From Malachius bipustulatus (Eukaryota > Arthropoda > Insecta > Coleoptera > Melyridae), in assembly GCA_910589415.1 (NCBI GenBank), contig OU342638.1, forward strand, positions 36,429,579-36,493,578: a DNA stretch of 64,000 nt, in the 5' to 3' direction. The translations under genes and the position numbers were made by a program. Below are positions 12,631 through 24,700 of this stretch, piece by piece. Every line of letters starts with the position of its first letter. Positions within the stretch are counted from its first letter, which is position 1. The notes under the pieces are model-generated. The model saw nothing but the letters and a program-made list of their open reading frames with translations, was not told where the DNA came from and did not search any database.

Positions 12631-13540
12631 GAGCGTATTTACCGTGATCAACGCGCTTAAAATATCCTCAATTATTGGGTTGTAGGTATGTAATTATTAC
12701 TGCATTTAAAGATTGCTGGATCGTTTATAGAAAGTCTAATAGCTAACGAGGTAATAGTTAACAGCTGGTTATTTCATTTATTCATCAAGTATCTAGTTAT
12801 ATCTGCAGGAAAAAGAAGAATAATAAATATTTATAAAGCAGTCAGTAGTACTAGTAAGTAACAGAGCGGCAAGGAATTTTTTATAATAATTCATCCCAGA
12901 ATCGTTCCAGTTTCTTTAGAGCAGCTTTTTTTTCAATCAAACGTAGTTACGTGTGCGTGTGATACATTCAACTATTATTATTATTATCGGCGTATATTAT
13001 TATTGCAGTAACAAATTACAGATTAGGTAATAAACAAATCTCTATGCTAATTTATTTACAAACCGCAATCAATGACCGAACTTTTAAATTTGTATACGGG
13101 CCAAGAGAGAAAAGACACTTCCATTTCCTAAAAAACAAACCCAGTGAATGTTTGATTGTTATAAAAGCAGAAGAACCAAGAACAATTACGCATACATGGA
13201 TTCAATTACATATACATATACAGTGCGAGAATAAAATCTATTAATTTATTATATAAAACGACGTTTCCTTGAACCGTCAACACTGAATAACAGCCAAGCG
13301 TTTAGGAAGAGCAATTTATTTACGAAGAGCAATATTACTTTCACATACCGAGACTTGCATAATGCAATTGCCTGCTTTCAGTGACTCTTCAGGATTCTTC
13401 ATTATTGTAAATGTCACCTAGCAGGAAACAACCGGAGAAAAACATTATTAATGGATCATACTGTATTGCAGTTTCTCCAATTATTTTTTATAATCCAATA
13501 ATGGTAGTAAAAGGTAGGTACGATGATGACGAAAAACGAA
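12631..13540. other. Single-copy AT-rich DNA, no gene recognised
   Basis: Sequence between the 251-bp and 258-bp arrays. Short ORFs at 13044-13244 and 13411-13653 lack initiation context, homologous copies or recognisable motifs; the second runs into the 258-bp repeat. Confidence 0.4.
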
Positions 13541-15180
13541 GAAATTCCTCAAAATCTGGCACCAAGACTTACAATAATAGGTTACGGGCCCAGAATGTTT
13601 CAAAGGATCCCAGATCTCGGAAGACAAAAGTAACTGACAAGAATTCTTATTAGTTTTAATTTAGTTATTAATTTTTTTATCCGCAATAATTTAGAAATTA
13701 TGAATGAATAAAAGAAGAAGAAATTGGGAACGAACAATAGGCAACCAGATGATGAAACAATAACAAAGAAATTGGTCAAAATCTGGCATCAAACCACTTT
13801 AAAAGTGTTTGTTTGAACCAGCAGATATTTACAATAACAGGTTATGGGCCCAGAATATTTCAAAAGATCCTGGATCTCAGAAGCCAAAAGTAACTGACTA
13901 GAATTCCCATCAGGTCTTTGAGAGAATTTTTTATACGCAATTATGAATGAAGAAAAGAAGAAAAAATTAGGAACGAAAGGTAGGCAGCCAGATGATAAAA
14001 CAATAACGAAGAAACCTCGGAAGAAACTGGTCAAGATCTGGCATCAAAGCCACTTTAAAAGTGTTTGTTTGAACCAGCAGATATTTACTATAAAACAGGT
14101 TATGGGCCCAGAATGTTTCAAAAGATCCTGGATCTCAGAAGTCAAAAGTAACTGCCAAGAATTCTTTCAGGTCTTTGAGAGAATTGTTTATTCTCAATAA
14201 TTTAGGAATTATGAACGAAGATACGAAGAAGAAATTGGGAACGAATGGCAGGCAGCCAGATGATGAAGCAATAACGAAAAAATTGGTCAAAACCTGGCAA
14301 CAAAGCCACTTTAAAAGTGTTTGTTTGAACCAGCAGATATTTACAATAAACAGGTTATGGGCCCAGAATGTTTCAAAAGATCCTGGATCTCAGAAGCCAA
14401 AAGTAACTGACTAGAATTCTTATCAGGTCTTTGAGAGAATTTTTTTATGCGCAACAATTTAGTAATTATGAATGAAGAAAAAAAGAAGAAAGTGGAAACG
14501 AACGGTAGGCAATCAGACGATGAAACAATAACGAAGAAATTGGTCACAATCTGGCATCAAAGCCACTTTGAGAGTTCCCCTTGTTTGAACCAGCAGATAT
14601 TTACAATAACAGGTTATGGGCCCAGAATATTTCAAAAGATCCTGGATCTCAGAAGGCAGAAGTAACTGATAAGAATTCCCATCAGGTCTTTGAGAGAATT
14701 TGTTTATCCACAATAATTTAGAAATTATAAATGAAGAAAAGAAGAAGAAATCAGGACCAAACGGTAGGCAACCAGATGAATGATGAAACAATAACGAAGA
14801 AATTGGTCAAAACCTGGCATCAAAGCCACTTTAAAAGTGTTTGTTTGAATCAGCAGAGATTTACAATAACAGGTTATGGGCCCAGAATGTTTCAAAGGAT
14901 CCCGGATTTCAGAAGGCAAAAGTAATTAACTGACAAGAATTTTTATCAGGTCTTTGAGGCAATTGTTTTATCCGCAATAATTTAGGAATTATGAATGAAG
15001 AAAAGAAGAAGAAATTAGGAACCAAAGGTAGCCAACTAGATGATGAAACAATAACGAAGAAATTCGTCACAATCTGGCATTAGAGCCACTTTAAGAGTTC
15101 CCTTTTGTTTGAGCCAGCCTACAATAACAGGTTATGGGCCCAGAATGTTTCAAAAGATCCTTTTGAATATCCTAGAATAT
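13541..15180. repeat. Tandem array F, ~258-bp unit, 7 copies
   Basis: The landmark GTTA(T/C)GGGCCCAGAAT recurs at about 13581, 13841, 14099, 14354, 14612, 14873 and 15131 (255-261 bp). Units carry GAAGAAGAAATTGGGAACGAA and an AACCAGCAGATATTTACAAT block. Diverged copies reappear inverted at 16655-16945 on the other side of the membrane-protein gene. Confidence 0.9.
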
Positions 15181-15790
15181 ATCCTAGAAATCATAGAATT
15201 CCTAGAATGAAAGAAGAAACTTGACAGTATACAATTGACAGCTGGCATGCGAGAAGATCATCCGTCGAATCTGAAAAATGAAGAAACTGGTAAGTATAAG
15301 AGAAGTAAGTAGTACTCGCTGTTTGACAGCTCGATGCGAGAAGTCTGTTAATATAAAAAGAAGAAAGTTGACAGGTAAGCATTGACAAGTGACAGGTTAG
15401 AAAATGTCACTTGGTTGAGAGTCGAGACATAAGAATGTTTCTGCTCGCTGAGTAAAAATTAAAGAAAAAGACTCAGAAATGGAAGAATGACATTGTGAAG
15501 AAGAAATTGAGAAATGAGAAGACTTTCGTACTTTCCATAACAAAGAATACTGACGAGAAAATCGATAATGAAGAAAACAAAAAAGAAGGAACGCACATAA
15601 AAAGAAGCAGCAATTTCCATCGCTTGGTCACCTCCTGGAAAAAAAAGAAGAAATGCCACAACAAGACAAATTCCCATGACATTATTTCATTTTTGACATT
15701 AGACTGAAACAACTGGACTCCAGTTAAGGGAAAAAGAAGACACTGACTCATTAGAAGTGTCATTAAAATCCTTCAAAAATCTTCCCAGTC
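15181..15790. repeat. Degenerate relatives of the 287-bp family
   Basis: No gene is supported before 15852. About 15190-15430 has TTGACAGGTAAGC, GACAAGTGACAGGTTAG and AAAAAGAAGAAAG blocks. These are reverse-complement relatives of the 287-bp array at 16960-20990. The remainder (15430-15790) is A- and GAA-rich with overlapping ORF shadows. Confidence 0.5.
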
Positions 15791-15851
15791 TCCGGATTCT
15801 CTTGCGATAATAAATTGAGAAAGAAGAACGGTCAGAAGAATCAGGAAAAAG

Positions 15852-16423
15852 ATGTCCTCGTCACGACGGTTTTCAACAACAGACAACGTGGCCGAGATCC
15901 CGAATTTCTTCTGCTGCATCGGCGTGAAGAAAGGCTGCTTCCTTTCCGCCATGTTGTTCTTCGGTTACGGCCTGACCAAGCTGTCGTCCCTCCTGACGGG
16001 TTCCGACATCGCTCCCGGATACTACACCGTCTGCACCGTCCAGATCACCTGCATCGTCGCCGCAGCGTTCTTCCTTTTCATCGGGTCCATCATGGAGAAC
16101 ACGGCCTATCTCTGCATATTCATGGTCTTCGGAGTGTCAGTCGGTTTGTCATATTATTTTTTTCCCGCTTTCCGAGACCTCCCTCTAATTCCAGGTCTGA
16201 GCTGTTCCTCCTCGTCCTGGATTGGGCGTTCGTCAGCGGCCTGAGCAGCAACTACATCTACGAGAATTTATACGACGCCGGGATGCATGTCTTCATCTTC
16301 TATTTGCTGGTCGTCATCCCCTTTTACATGTCGATGATCACCAGGAAGATGTACGTCTTGACCACGCTCAATCAAGCCTTGACCCAAGGGCTGAATTTAT
16401 CGATGAAGGTTTCTAATATTTAA
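15852..16423 (+). CDS. Small four-helix membrane protein, paralogue 2 (2 exons)
   Basis: Predicted 170-aa protein, exons 15852-16135 and 16195-16423. The 59-nt intron has donor GTCAGT and acceptor TTCCAG, phase 2, joining FGV to SELF exactly as in the gene at 4461. Residues 1-16 are polar; NFFCCIGVKKG leads into helix 1 (about 28-50). Further helices lie at about 60-82, 86-112 and 124-146, and the tail is NQALTQGLN. Shared with paralogue 1: NFFCC, FFGY, LLT, GY, FLF.GS, SELFL, YLL.V..FYMS.IT and LNQ.LT. Likely an integral membrane protein; LAPTM/DUF4728-like by pattern only. A possible polyadenylation signal AATAAA lies at 16443-16448. GC content is clearly higher than in the surrounding satellites, as expected for a selected exon. 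An overlapping 202-codon ORF from 15815 is in another frame for exon 1 and merges with exon 2. Confidence 0.78.
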
Positions 16424-16489
16424 TTTTAGGTGTTGTCTTAATAATAAAGTAATTTATTCGCCTTTTCTTCTTTTTATTAGAAAAGGAGG

Positions 16490-16610
16490 ATTCGAGAACT
16501 AGCTCATTCCACCCAGACACCCAGAGCGCGACTGAGAATCGAACTCAGTCCGAGGCATAACAGAACAGTCTGCACGCTAAACCACGAGGCCACCGCCGGC
16601 TCTTCGCCTT
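16490..16610 (-). repeat. tRNA-derived SINE-like block
   Basis: Read on the minus strand, 16576-16592 gives a good pol III A box (TGGCCTCGTGGTTTAGC). 16531-16549 gives a B box inside a perfect T-arm (ACTGAG-TTCGATT-CTCAGT). The anticodon arm does not pair well and the acceptor stem does not close, so it is not a functional tRNA. The 3' part contains TTCGAGAACTAGCTCATT on the plus strand (16491-16508), which recurs exactly at 44838-44855, as expected of a dispersed SINE tail. Confidence 0.55.
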
Positions 16611-16654
16611 TTCTTCATTTATAATATTTTTGATAAAAAATTCCCTCAATGACC

Positions 16655-16945
16655 TGATCCAGCCTTCCGAGATCCAGGATCTTTTGAAACAGTGAGGGCC
16701 CATAACCTGTTATTGTGAGTCTCTGCTGGTTCAAATGGAAACTCTTAAAGTGGCCTCGATGCCAGATTTTGAGGAATTTCTTCGTTATTGTTTCAGCATA
16801 TGGTTGCCCACCGTTCGTTCTAATTTCTTCTTTTATTCTTCATTCTATTTTGGATAAAAAAGCCCTTCAAAGACCTGATGGGAATTCTTGTCAATTATTA
16901 CTTTTGCCTTTGAGATCTTTTGAAACATGTTGGGCCCATAACCTG
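16655..16945. repeat. Inverted diverged copies of the 258-bp unit (array F)
   Basis: GGGCCCATAACCTGTTATTGT, TCTGCTGGTTCAAA and GATGCCAGATTTTGA are reverse complements of array F blocks. Two partial copies are seen, one ending in GGGCCCATAACC near 16695 and one near 16930. Confidence 0.75.
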
Positions 16946-16959
16946 TTGTATGTTGTATA

Positions 16960-19900
16960 ATTAATTAGTTACATAGAAACAATTAGTTACATTGTTCATA
17001 GGTTACATTTCTAAGTAGGCAATTGTCAATTTTAGCCTGTCACTATACTTGACAAGCATGTTCTTCTTTTATAAGAGGTTTTTCTTCGTTTTCTTTACAA
17101 TTTATCGCTTTTCGCTTTCAAGCTATTTAACCAAACTTTCTTCTTTCTTCATCATCTTCATGGTGATTACTTACATTGGTCACAGGTGACATTTTTAAGC
17201 TGTCAATTGTCAATTATAACCTGTCACTCACTACTTGCCAAGTCTATTCTTCTTTTATAGAAGATTTTCTTCATTTTCTTTAACTACTTGCCAAGTTTAT
17301 TCTTCTTTTATAGAAGGTTTTCTTCTTTATCTTCAACTACTTGCCTACTTTACGCTTCTTTTTAGGTTTTCTTCTTTATCTTCACAATTTATCGCTTGTC
17401 GCTTTCAAACTATTTAGCCAAAGTTTCTTCTTTCTTCATAATCGTCATGGTGATTAGTTGCATTGGTCACAGGTCACATTTCTAAGCTGTCAATTGTCAA
17501 TTCTAACCTGTCACTCACTACTTGCCAAGTCTATTCTTCTTTTATAGAAGGTTTTCTTCATTTTCTTCAACTACTTGCCAAGTTTATTCTTCTTTTATAG
17601 AAGGTTTTCTTCTTTATCTTCAACTACTTGCCTACTTTACGCTTCTTTTTAGGTTTTCTTCTTTATCTTCACAATTTATCGCTTGTCGCTTTCAAACTAT
17701 TTAGCCAAAGTTTCTTCTTTCTTCATAATCGTCATGGTGATTAGTTGCATTGGTCACAGGTCACATTTCTAAGCTGTCAATTGTCAATTCTAACCTGTCA
17801 CTCACTACTTGCCAAGTCTATTCTTCTTTTATAGAAGGTTTTCTTCATTTTCTTCAACTACTTGCCAAGTTTATTCTTCTTTTATAGAAGGTTTTCTTCT
17901 TTATCTTCAACTACTTGCCTACTTTACGCTTCTTTTTAGGTTTTCTTCTTTATCTTCACAATTTATCGCTTGTCGCTTTCAAACTATTTAGCCAAAGTTT
18001 CTTCTTTCTTCATAATCGTCATGGTGATTAGTTGCATTGGTCACAGGTCACATTTCTAAGCTGTCAATTGTCAATTCTAGCCTGTCACTTACTACTTGCC
18101 AAGTCTATTCTTCTTTTATAGAAGGTTTTCTTCATTTTCTTCAACTACTTGCCAAGTTTGTTCTTCTTTTATAGAAGGTTTTCTTCTTTATCTTCAACTA
18201 CTTGCCAACTTTATGCATCTTTTTAGGTTTTCTTCGTTTTCTTTACAATTTATCGCTTTTCGCTTTCAAGCTATTTAACCAAACTTTCTTCTTTCTTCAT
18301 CATCTTCATGGTGATTACTTACATTGGTCACAGGTGACATTTTTAAGCTGTCAATTGTCAATTATAACCTGTCACTCACTACTTGCCAAGTCTATTCTTC
18401 TTTTATAGAAGATTTTCTTCATTTTCTTTAACTACTTGCCAAGTTTATTCTTCTTTTATAGAAGGTTTTCTTCTTTATCTTCAACTACTTGCCTACTTTA
18501 CGCTTCTTTTTAGGTTTTCTTCTTTATCTTCACAATTTATCGCTTGTCGCTTTCAAACTATTTAGCCAAAGTTTCTTCTTTCTTCATAATCGTCATGGTG
18601 ATTAGTTGCATTGGTCACAGGTCACATTTCTAAGCTGTCAATTGTCAATTCTAACCTGTCACTCACTACTTGCCAAGTCTATTCTTCTTTTATAGAAGGT
18701 TTTCTTCATTTTCTTCAACTACTTGCCAAGTTTATTCTTCTTTTATAGAAGGTTTTCTTCTTTATCTTCAACTACTTGCCTACTTTACGCTTCTTTTTAG
18801 GTTTTCTTCTTTATCTTCACAATTTATCGCTTGTCGCTTTCAAACTATTTAGCCAAAGTTTCTTCTTTCTTCATAATCGTCATGGTGATTAGTTGCATTG
18901 GTCACAGGTCACATTTCTAAGCTGTCAATTGTCAATTCTAGCCTGTCACTTACTACTTGCCAAGTCTATTCTTCTTTTATAGAAGGTTTTCTTCATTTTC
19001 TTCAACTACTTGCCAAGTTTGTTCTTCTTTTATAGAAGGTTTTCTTCTTTATCTTCAACTACTTGCCAACTTTATGCATCTTTTTAGGTTTTCTTCTTTA
19101 TCTTTACAATTTATCGCTTTTCACTTTCAAGCTATTTAGCCAAAGTTTCCGCTTTCTTCATAATCTTCATGGTGCTTAGTTACGTTGGTCACAGGTGACA
19201 TTTCTAAGTTGTCAATTCTAGCCTGTCACTCACTACTTGCCAAGTCTATTCTTTTTTTATAGAAGGCTTTCTTCATTTTCTTCACAATTTATCGCTTTTC
19301 GCTTTCAAGCTATTTGTTTATTATTTAGTCAAAGTTTCTTCTTTCTTCATAATCTTCACGGTCATTAGTTACATTGGTCAATTATAATCTGTCAATACTT
19401 GCCAAGTCTATTCTTCTTTTAGGGAAGGTTCTTCTTCTTTTTGTTTATAATTTATCGCTTTATAGCCCCGCAAGCTGTTTACCCAAAGTTTCTTCTTTCT
19501 CCGTAATTTTCATGGTATTTAGTTACATTTTTTAGAGGTTACATTACATTTATTTTCTAACCTGTCAATTGTCAATTCTATCATGTCAATACTTGCCGAG
19601 TCCATTCTTCTTTTACAGAAGGCTCTTCTTTTGTTTTTTTTTGCAATTCTAAGCTGTCGATTATCAATTCTAGCCTGTCACTCACTACTTGCCAAGTCTA
19701 TTCTCCTTTAATAGAAGGTTTTCTTCGTTTTCTTCACCATTTATGGTTTTTCGCTTTCAAGATATTTAGTCAAAGTTTCTTCTTTCTTCATAATCTTCAC
19801 GGTCATTAGTTACATTGGTCAATTATAATCTGTCAATACTTTCCAAGTCTATTCTTCTTTTAGGGAAGGTTCTTCTTCTTTTTGTTTATAATTTATCGCT

Positions 19901-21023
19901 TTATAGCCCCACAAGCTGTTTACCCAAAGTTTCTTCTTTCTCCGTAATTTTCATGGTATTTAGTTACATTTTTTAGAGGTTACATTACATTTATTTTCTA
20001 ACCTGTCAATTGTCAATTCTATCATGTCAATACTTGCCGAGTCCATTCTTCTTTTACAGAAGGCTCTTCTTTTGTTTTTTTTTGCAATTCTAAGCTGTCG
20101 ATTATCAATTCTAGCCTGTCACTCACTACTTGCCAAGTCTATTCTTCTTTTATAGAAGGTTTTCTTCGTTTTCTTCACAATTTATTGCTTTTCGCTTTCA
20201 AGATATTTAGTCAAAGTTTCTTCTTTCTTCATAATCTTCACGGTGATTAGTTATATTGGTCAATTCTAACCTGTCAATACGTGCCAAAAGTCTATTCTTC
20301 TTTTAGGAAAGATTCTTCTTCTTTTCCTTTACAATTTATCGCTTTAAAGCTGCAAGCTGTTTACCGAAGGTTTCTTCTTTCGCCGTAATTTTCATGGTAT
20401 TTAGTTACATTTTTTAGAGGTTACATTTATTTTCTAACCTGTCAATTGTCAATTTTATCCTGTCAATACTTGCCAAGTCTATTCTTCTTTTATAGAAGAT
20501 TTTCATCTTTATCTTCAACTACTTTTCAAGTCTATTCTTCTTTTATAGAAGGTTTTCTCGTTTTCTTTACAATCTATCGCTTTTAGCTTTTCAAGCTATT
20601 TAGTCAAAGTTTCTTCTTTTTTCATAATCTTCACGGTGCTTAGTTACAGTGGTTACATTTCGCAGGTTACTTTTCCATTTCCAAGCCGTCAATTGTCAAT
20701 TCTAGCCTGTCACATGCCAAATGTAACCTGTAAATCTTCATGTTTGTATCAGTTTCTTCTTCTTCTTTTGATTTAATATGGATTTTGGATCATCTCCAAG
20801 CTATTTAGCTTGAAAATTCTTCTTTTTTCATAATCTTCACGGTGCTTAGTTACAGTGGTTACATTTCGCAGGTTACTTTTCTATTTCCAAGCTGTCAATT
20901 GTCAATTCTAGCCAGTCACATGCCAAATGTAACCTGTTAATCTTCATGTTTGTATCAGTTTCTTCTTCTATTTTTTGATTTAATATGGATTTTGGATAAT
21001 CTCCAAGCTGTTTAGCTTAAAAA
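16960..21023. repeat. Tandem array G, 287-bp unit with higher-order structure
   Basis: Seven consecutive 287-bp units are marked by identical 60-codon ORF shadows at 17235, 17522, 17809, 18096, 18383, 18670 and 18957. Each unit contains three ~57-bp sub-repeats (CTACTTGCCAAGT..TATTCTTCTTTTATAGAAGG) and a GTCAATTGTCAATTCTAACC block. Variants follow the order A-B-B-C-A-B-C, so the array is built from higher-order units. From ~19200 on the copies diverge; the last ones meet the retroelement at 21024. None of the ORFs has coding support. Confidence 0.92.
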
Positions 21024-21028
21024 TTCTT
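21024..21028. repeat. Target-site duplication, left copy (TTCTT)
   Basis: TTCTT directly abuts the left LTR and is repeated at 27559-27563 after the right LTR. Five bp fits BEL/Pao integration. Confidence 0.8.
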
Positions 21029-21544
21029 TGTACGGTTTAGGTACACAAAGAACGAATAATGAACTGTATAAATTAATAGACACACATTAAATTAATCTTT
21101 TAATGCAAAACTAGTAATTTTACACAATGCTGTAGAACAACCAATCAATTTAAATGTAATTTCTAATTATGTAGACGATTATAATATGATTAAACGATTT
21201 AGTAAGATGAATAATTTGAATTAAGTCGGAGTAGGTATGTAGGTATTTATTTAGTCTGACGAACGAACGATACGAAATAATACGAATATTAGAGACAGCA
21301 GGACTTCTGTCCTGGTCAACGAACGAAAAGCGAATCTTGCTTTGCACACCTGACGCAGGCAAGCAGGGGTTACATTTTTACTTTTTCCCTATTCCACGAA
21401 GACCACCTAAGAAGTGCATCTCCCGGATCGATATTTAACAGAAACTTCGACGTTTCAGTTCTTCTTCATCCTAAACTGTGTCTACATACACATAGACAGT
21501 GTCTACACGATTTAACTAATTTAAAAGCAGCTCAATCTGCAACA
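21029..21544 (-). repeat. 3' LTR of the BEL/Pao element
   Basis: 516 bp, same length and sequence by eye as 27043-27558. On the minus strand it begins TGTTGCAGATTG and ends CCGTACA. A polyadenylation hexamer AATAAA reads on the minus strand at 21246-21251. Confidence 0.95.
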
Positions 21545-21557
21545 TATTCCCCCCCTT
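21545..21557 (-). promoter_or_regulatory. Polypurine tract
   Basis: On the minus strand AAGGGGGGGAATA immediately precedes the 3' LTR. This is the expected primer for plus-strand DNA synthesis. Confidence 0.85.
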
Positions 21558-21717
21558 GGAGTCTCTGACTTCAAAAACACTAAATAATTTTTTCTTCTCA
21601 TACGAAAATTTTCAACATATAATTGCGGTTCTCTCTCGAACGAAATAATAATATTTTTTCCTATTTTAAAATCGTCGAACGAATAGACAAATAGTCTCGA
21701 AATTATTACTTGCATTG

Positions 21718-24700
21718 TTAATCTTGATTTGGCAGAGGGCAAACCTTTGAAATACTTCTTATGAAATTTCCCCCCTGAGGTTTTAATTTAATCATTCGAA
21801 CTTTTCCGTCAGCACCAGGGACGACCTCCATAACTCTAGCTCTTGGCCATTTCAATGGAGGAGTATTTTCTTCTTTTATTAAAACGAGATCGTTAATTTT
21901 TAAAATTTCCGAAGGTTTTCCTTGCTGCAACTGCCTTACTTCTGACGAAAAATTCATTCTTTGTACTTGTTTAATTATTATTTCTAACGACTTCCTTAAT
22001 TCATAAATAGTTAACGGACCTGTTTGTTTTTTTCCATTTTTGTTTTTTACGTTTCTGACGAATCTCAAACAATACGCAACTGTTCTTTGCAAACGAACGA
22101 AACAGGAAAATTTTGAAAACAGAGATATCCAAAATGTTTCACTTTGATTGTGAAGCGCAACTTGCTTCACCTCGTGCTTCACCGAATTTCGCTCTTCATT
22201 TAGACCTAATGAATGAGCTGTCGGCCTAAAATTTAATTTACTTAAGTCACAATAATAATTTTGCAAAAAGGTAGGACCGAGCCACCACATCTCGCAATCC
22301 TTCAATTTTTCAGGCGAAATTCCCCGCGATAAGTAATCAGCCGGGTTGTTTTCCGATTTAACGTGGCGCCAAGTGTATTTGGACGTCAAAGTTTGAATTA
22401 TCGAGACCCTATTTGACACGAACGTAGACCAACGAGAAGCATGAGACTTTAACCAACATAAGACGATCTCTGAATCTGACCACAGATTAACCGAAGAATA
22501 ATCAATTTTATTTTCGTAAGTTCGACATATTCTTTCTACCAATTTCGCGAGCAACACAGCTCCACAGAGTTCCAACCTTGGCAACGTTATACTTTTCAAA
22601 GGAGACACCCTTGATTTTGAGCAAATTAGTCTACACGACACATCCTTATTTGAATATAATACACGCAAATATACGCAGGCGCCATAAGCTTTTAAGCTGG
22701 CGTCACAAAATCCGTGGATTTCGATACTTTCGATTGACAAATTTAAAGTTAGATTCCTCGGAATCTTCACCTCTTTTAGACACGGTAGCGAGAAGAAAAA
22801 TTTATTCCATTCCGACATTAAATTATCTGGGAGATTATCATCCCACTCGATTTTACTGATCCATATTTTCTGCATAATTAATTTTGCAGTTACTACGACG
22901 GGACCTAACAATCCAATAGGATCGAAGATTGAGGCAATTTTCGACAGAACTTCTCTTTTTGTGTAATTTTTAATTTCTTTAAATTCGGGCAGTGCCATTA
23001 CGAGAAAGTCTTCATGAGAATTCCATTGCAAGCCAAGCACTTTACTAGACGAACTTTCATTTTGAATGTCGTAATTATTTTTCGAATTATAATTATTTTG
23101 ATTTGAATCAACTTGGAAATCCTCATTCGAATTATTTTCATTGAACTCTGTAGAAAAATCTTTGACATTTGAATGCCACTTATGTAACTTAAATCCTGCA
23201 GTATTTAATAAACTAATTAATTGCGAAGAAGTTTCGATTAATTCATTTTTCGAATTTGAACTGACGAGCACATCATCCACGTATGTTTGCGAAAGTAACA
23301 TTTTTGATGCAAGCGGGTAATTTTGCGATTCTTTTTCAGCCAGTTCTTTTAAACATCTAGTGGCAGCAAAGGGCGCGAAATTCGTACCATACGTGATTGT
23401 TAATAACTCTAAACATTGTAAAGGTTCATTTTCATTTTCACGCCACAGGATGTTCTGTAAAAATGTGTGATTCGGATTTACACGAATCTGACGGTACATT
23501 TTTTCAATGTCCGCAATGACTACGAAAGTACCTATCCGAAATCTACATATGATATCGAATAATTCCGGTTGTACCGTATAGCCTTTTAATAAAATATCAT
23601 TAAGCGATAAACCCGATGAAGTTTTCATCGAAGCGTCAAAAACAACACGCAATTTTGTTGTTTCACTATCTTCACGTATAACTGCGTGATGCGGCATAAA
23701 ATATTTATTTTCTCCTTTCTCATTATGAGAACTTAGAGGGACGATTTTTGCATGATTTAAGTTTACATATTCATCGATAAATTGTTTATATTTCAATTTT
23801 AAATTTGGGTCTCTTAGAAATCGTTTTTCGAGACCAGCAAATCGTTTTCTTGCTTGCAAAAACGATTCACCTAAATTACACGATTTATTTTCTTGGTTTT
23901 TAAATGGAAAATTTATTTGAAATCGTCCATTTTCTAATCGAATCGTCGTTTCTTTAAAAATTTCTTCCGATTTTGCATTTTCGGGACTTAAAATTGTTTT
24001 CTCTTCGATGTCTTCTATCTCCCAAAATTTTTGTAACAGTTCATCGCTACTCGATGACGTATTTAAAAAAGAACAACAATTGGGTGAACTATTCCCTAGA
24101 TCATTATACGAATTAATATTAGAATGCTTTGGCTTATTATTTGCCAATTTACCGCCGACGACATATCCTAAGAGTGTACTAAAAAGGGTTGGCATATCCG
24201 CTCCTAATTTAATCACTCCTGGAACGATTAAATCATAATAGACGTCTGCTCCTAGCAAGATGTCGATTTTCGAAGAGATATAAAAATTTGGATCAGCTAA
24301 CATAATGTGATCCGGTATTTTTAAATTTGATACGTTTAGAGTAGTTTGCGGTAGTTCGCAAGTTATATTTTCCAATACTGCACACGAAACTTTGAACGAA
24401 TTTTTTCTATAAACGTTTGACTTAATGGTTAAATCAACCATCTCATTTGATTGAGCATTTATTTGCGAGATTCCTGATATTTGCAATTCTTTACGATAAG
24501 TATTCGAATTTAATTTGTCTAGCAATTCTTTTGTGCACATGCTAATCTGACTTGCCGAATCCAGTAAGCACCTAGCCGAAACTGGATCGCCGTTGCGACT
24601 ATAAATTGTTACCACTGCTGTGGCTAGTACGATTTGCGAATTATTTTCCGAATAAGTGGAAAACGATAACGAACTTTCGGGCTTATTTTCTTTATTTTCA

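Noticed and set aside
15815..16423. 202-codon continuous ORF as the gene product
   Set aside because: The frame of 15852 plus a 59-nt intron matches the paralogue at 4461 throughout; the continuous frame matches only in exon 2.
16530..16605. Functional tRNA gene
   Set aside because: The T-arm is perfect but anticodon and acceptor stems do not close, and no T-run terminator follows.
17020..20990. CRISPR-like array
   Set aside because: Repeats are contiguous satellite monomers without unique spacers in an intron-bearing eukaryotic genome.
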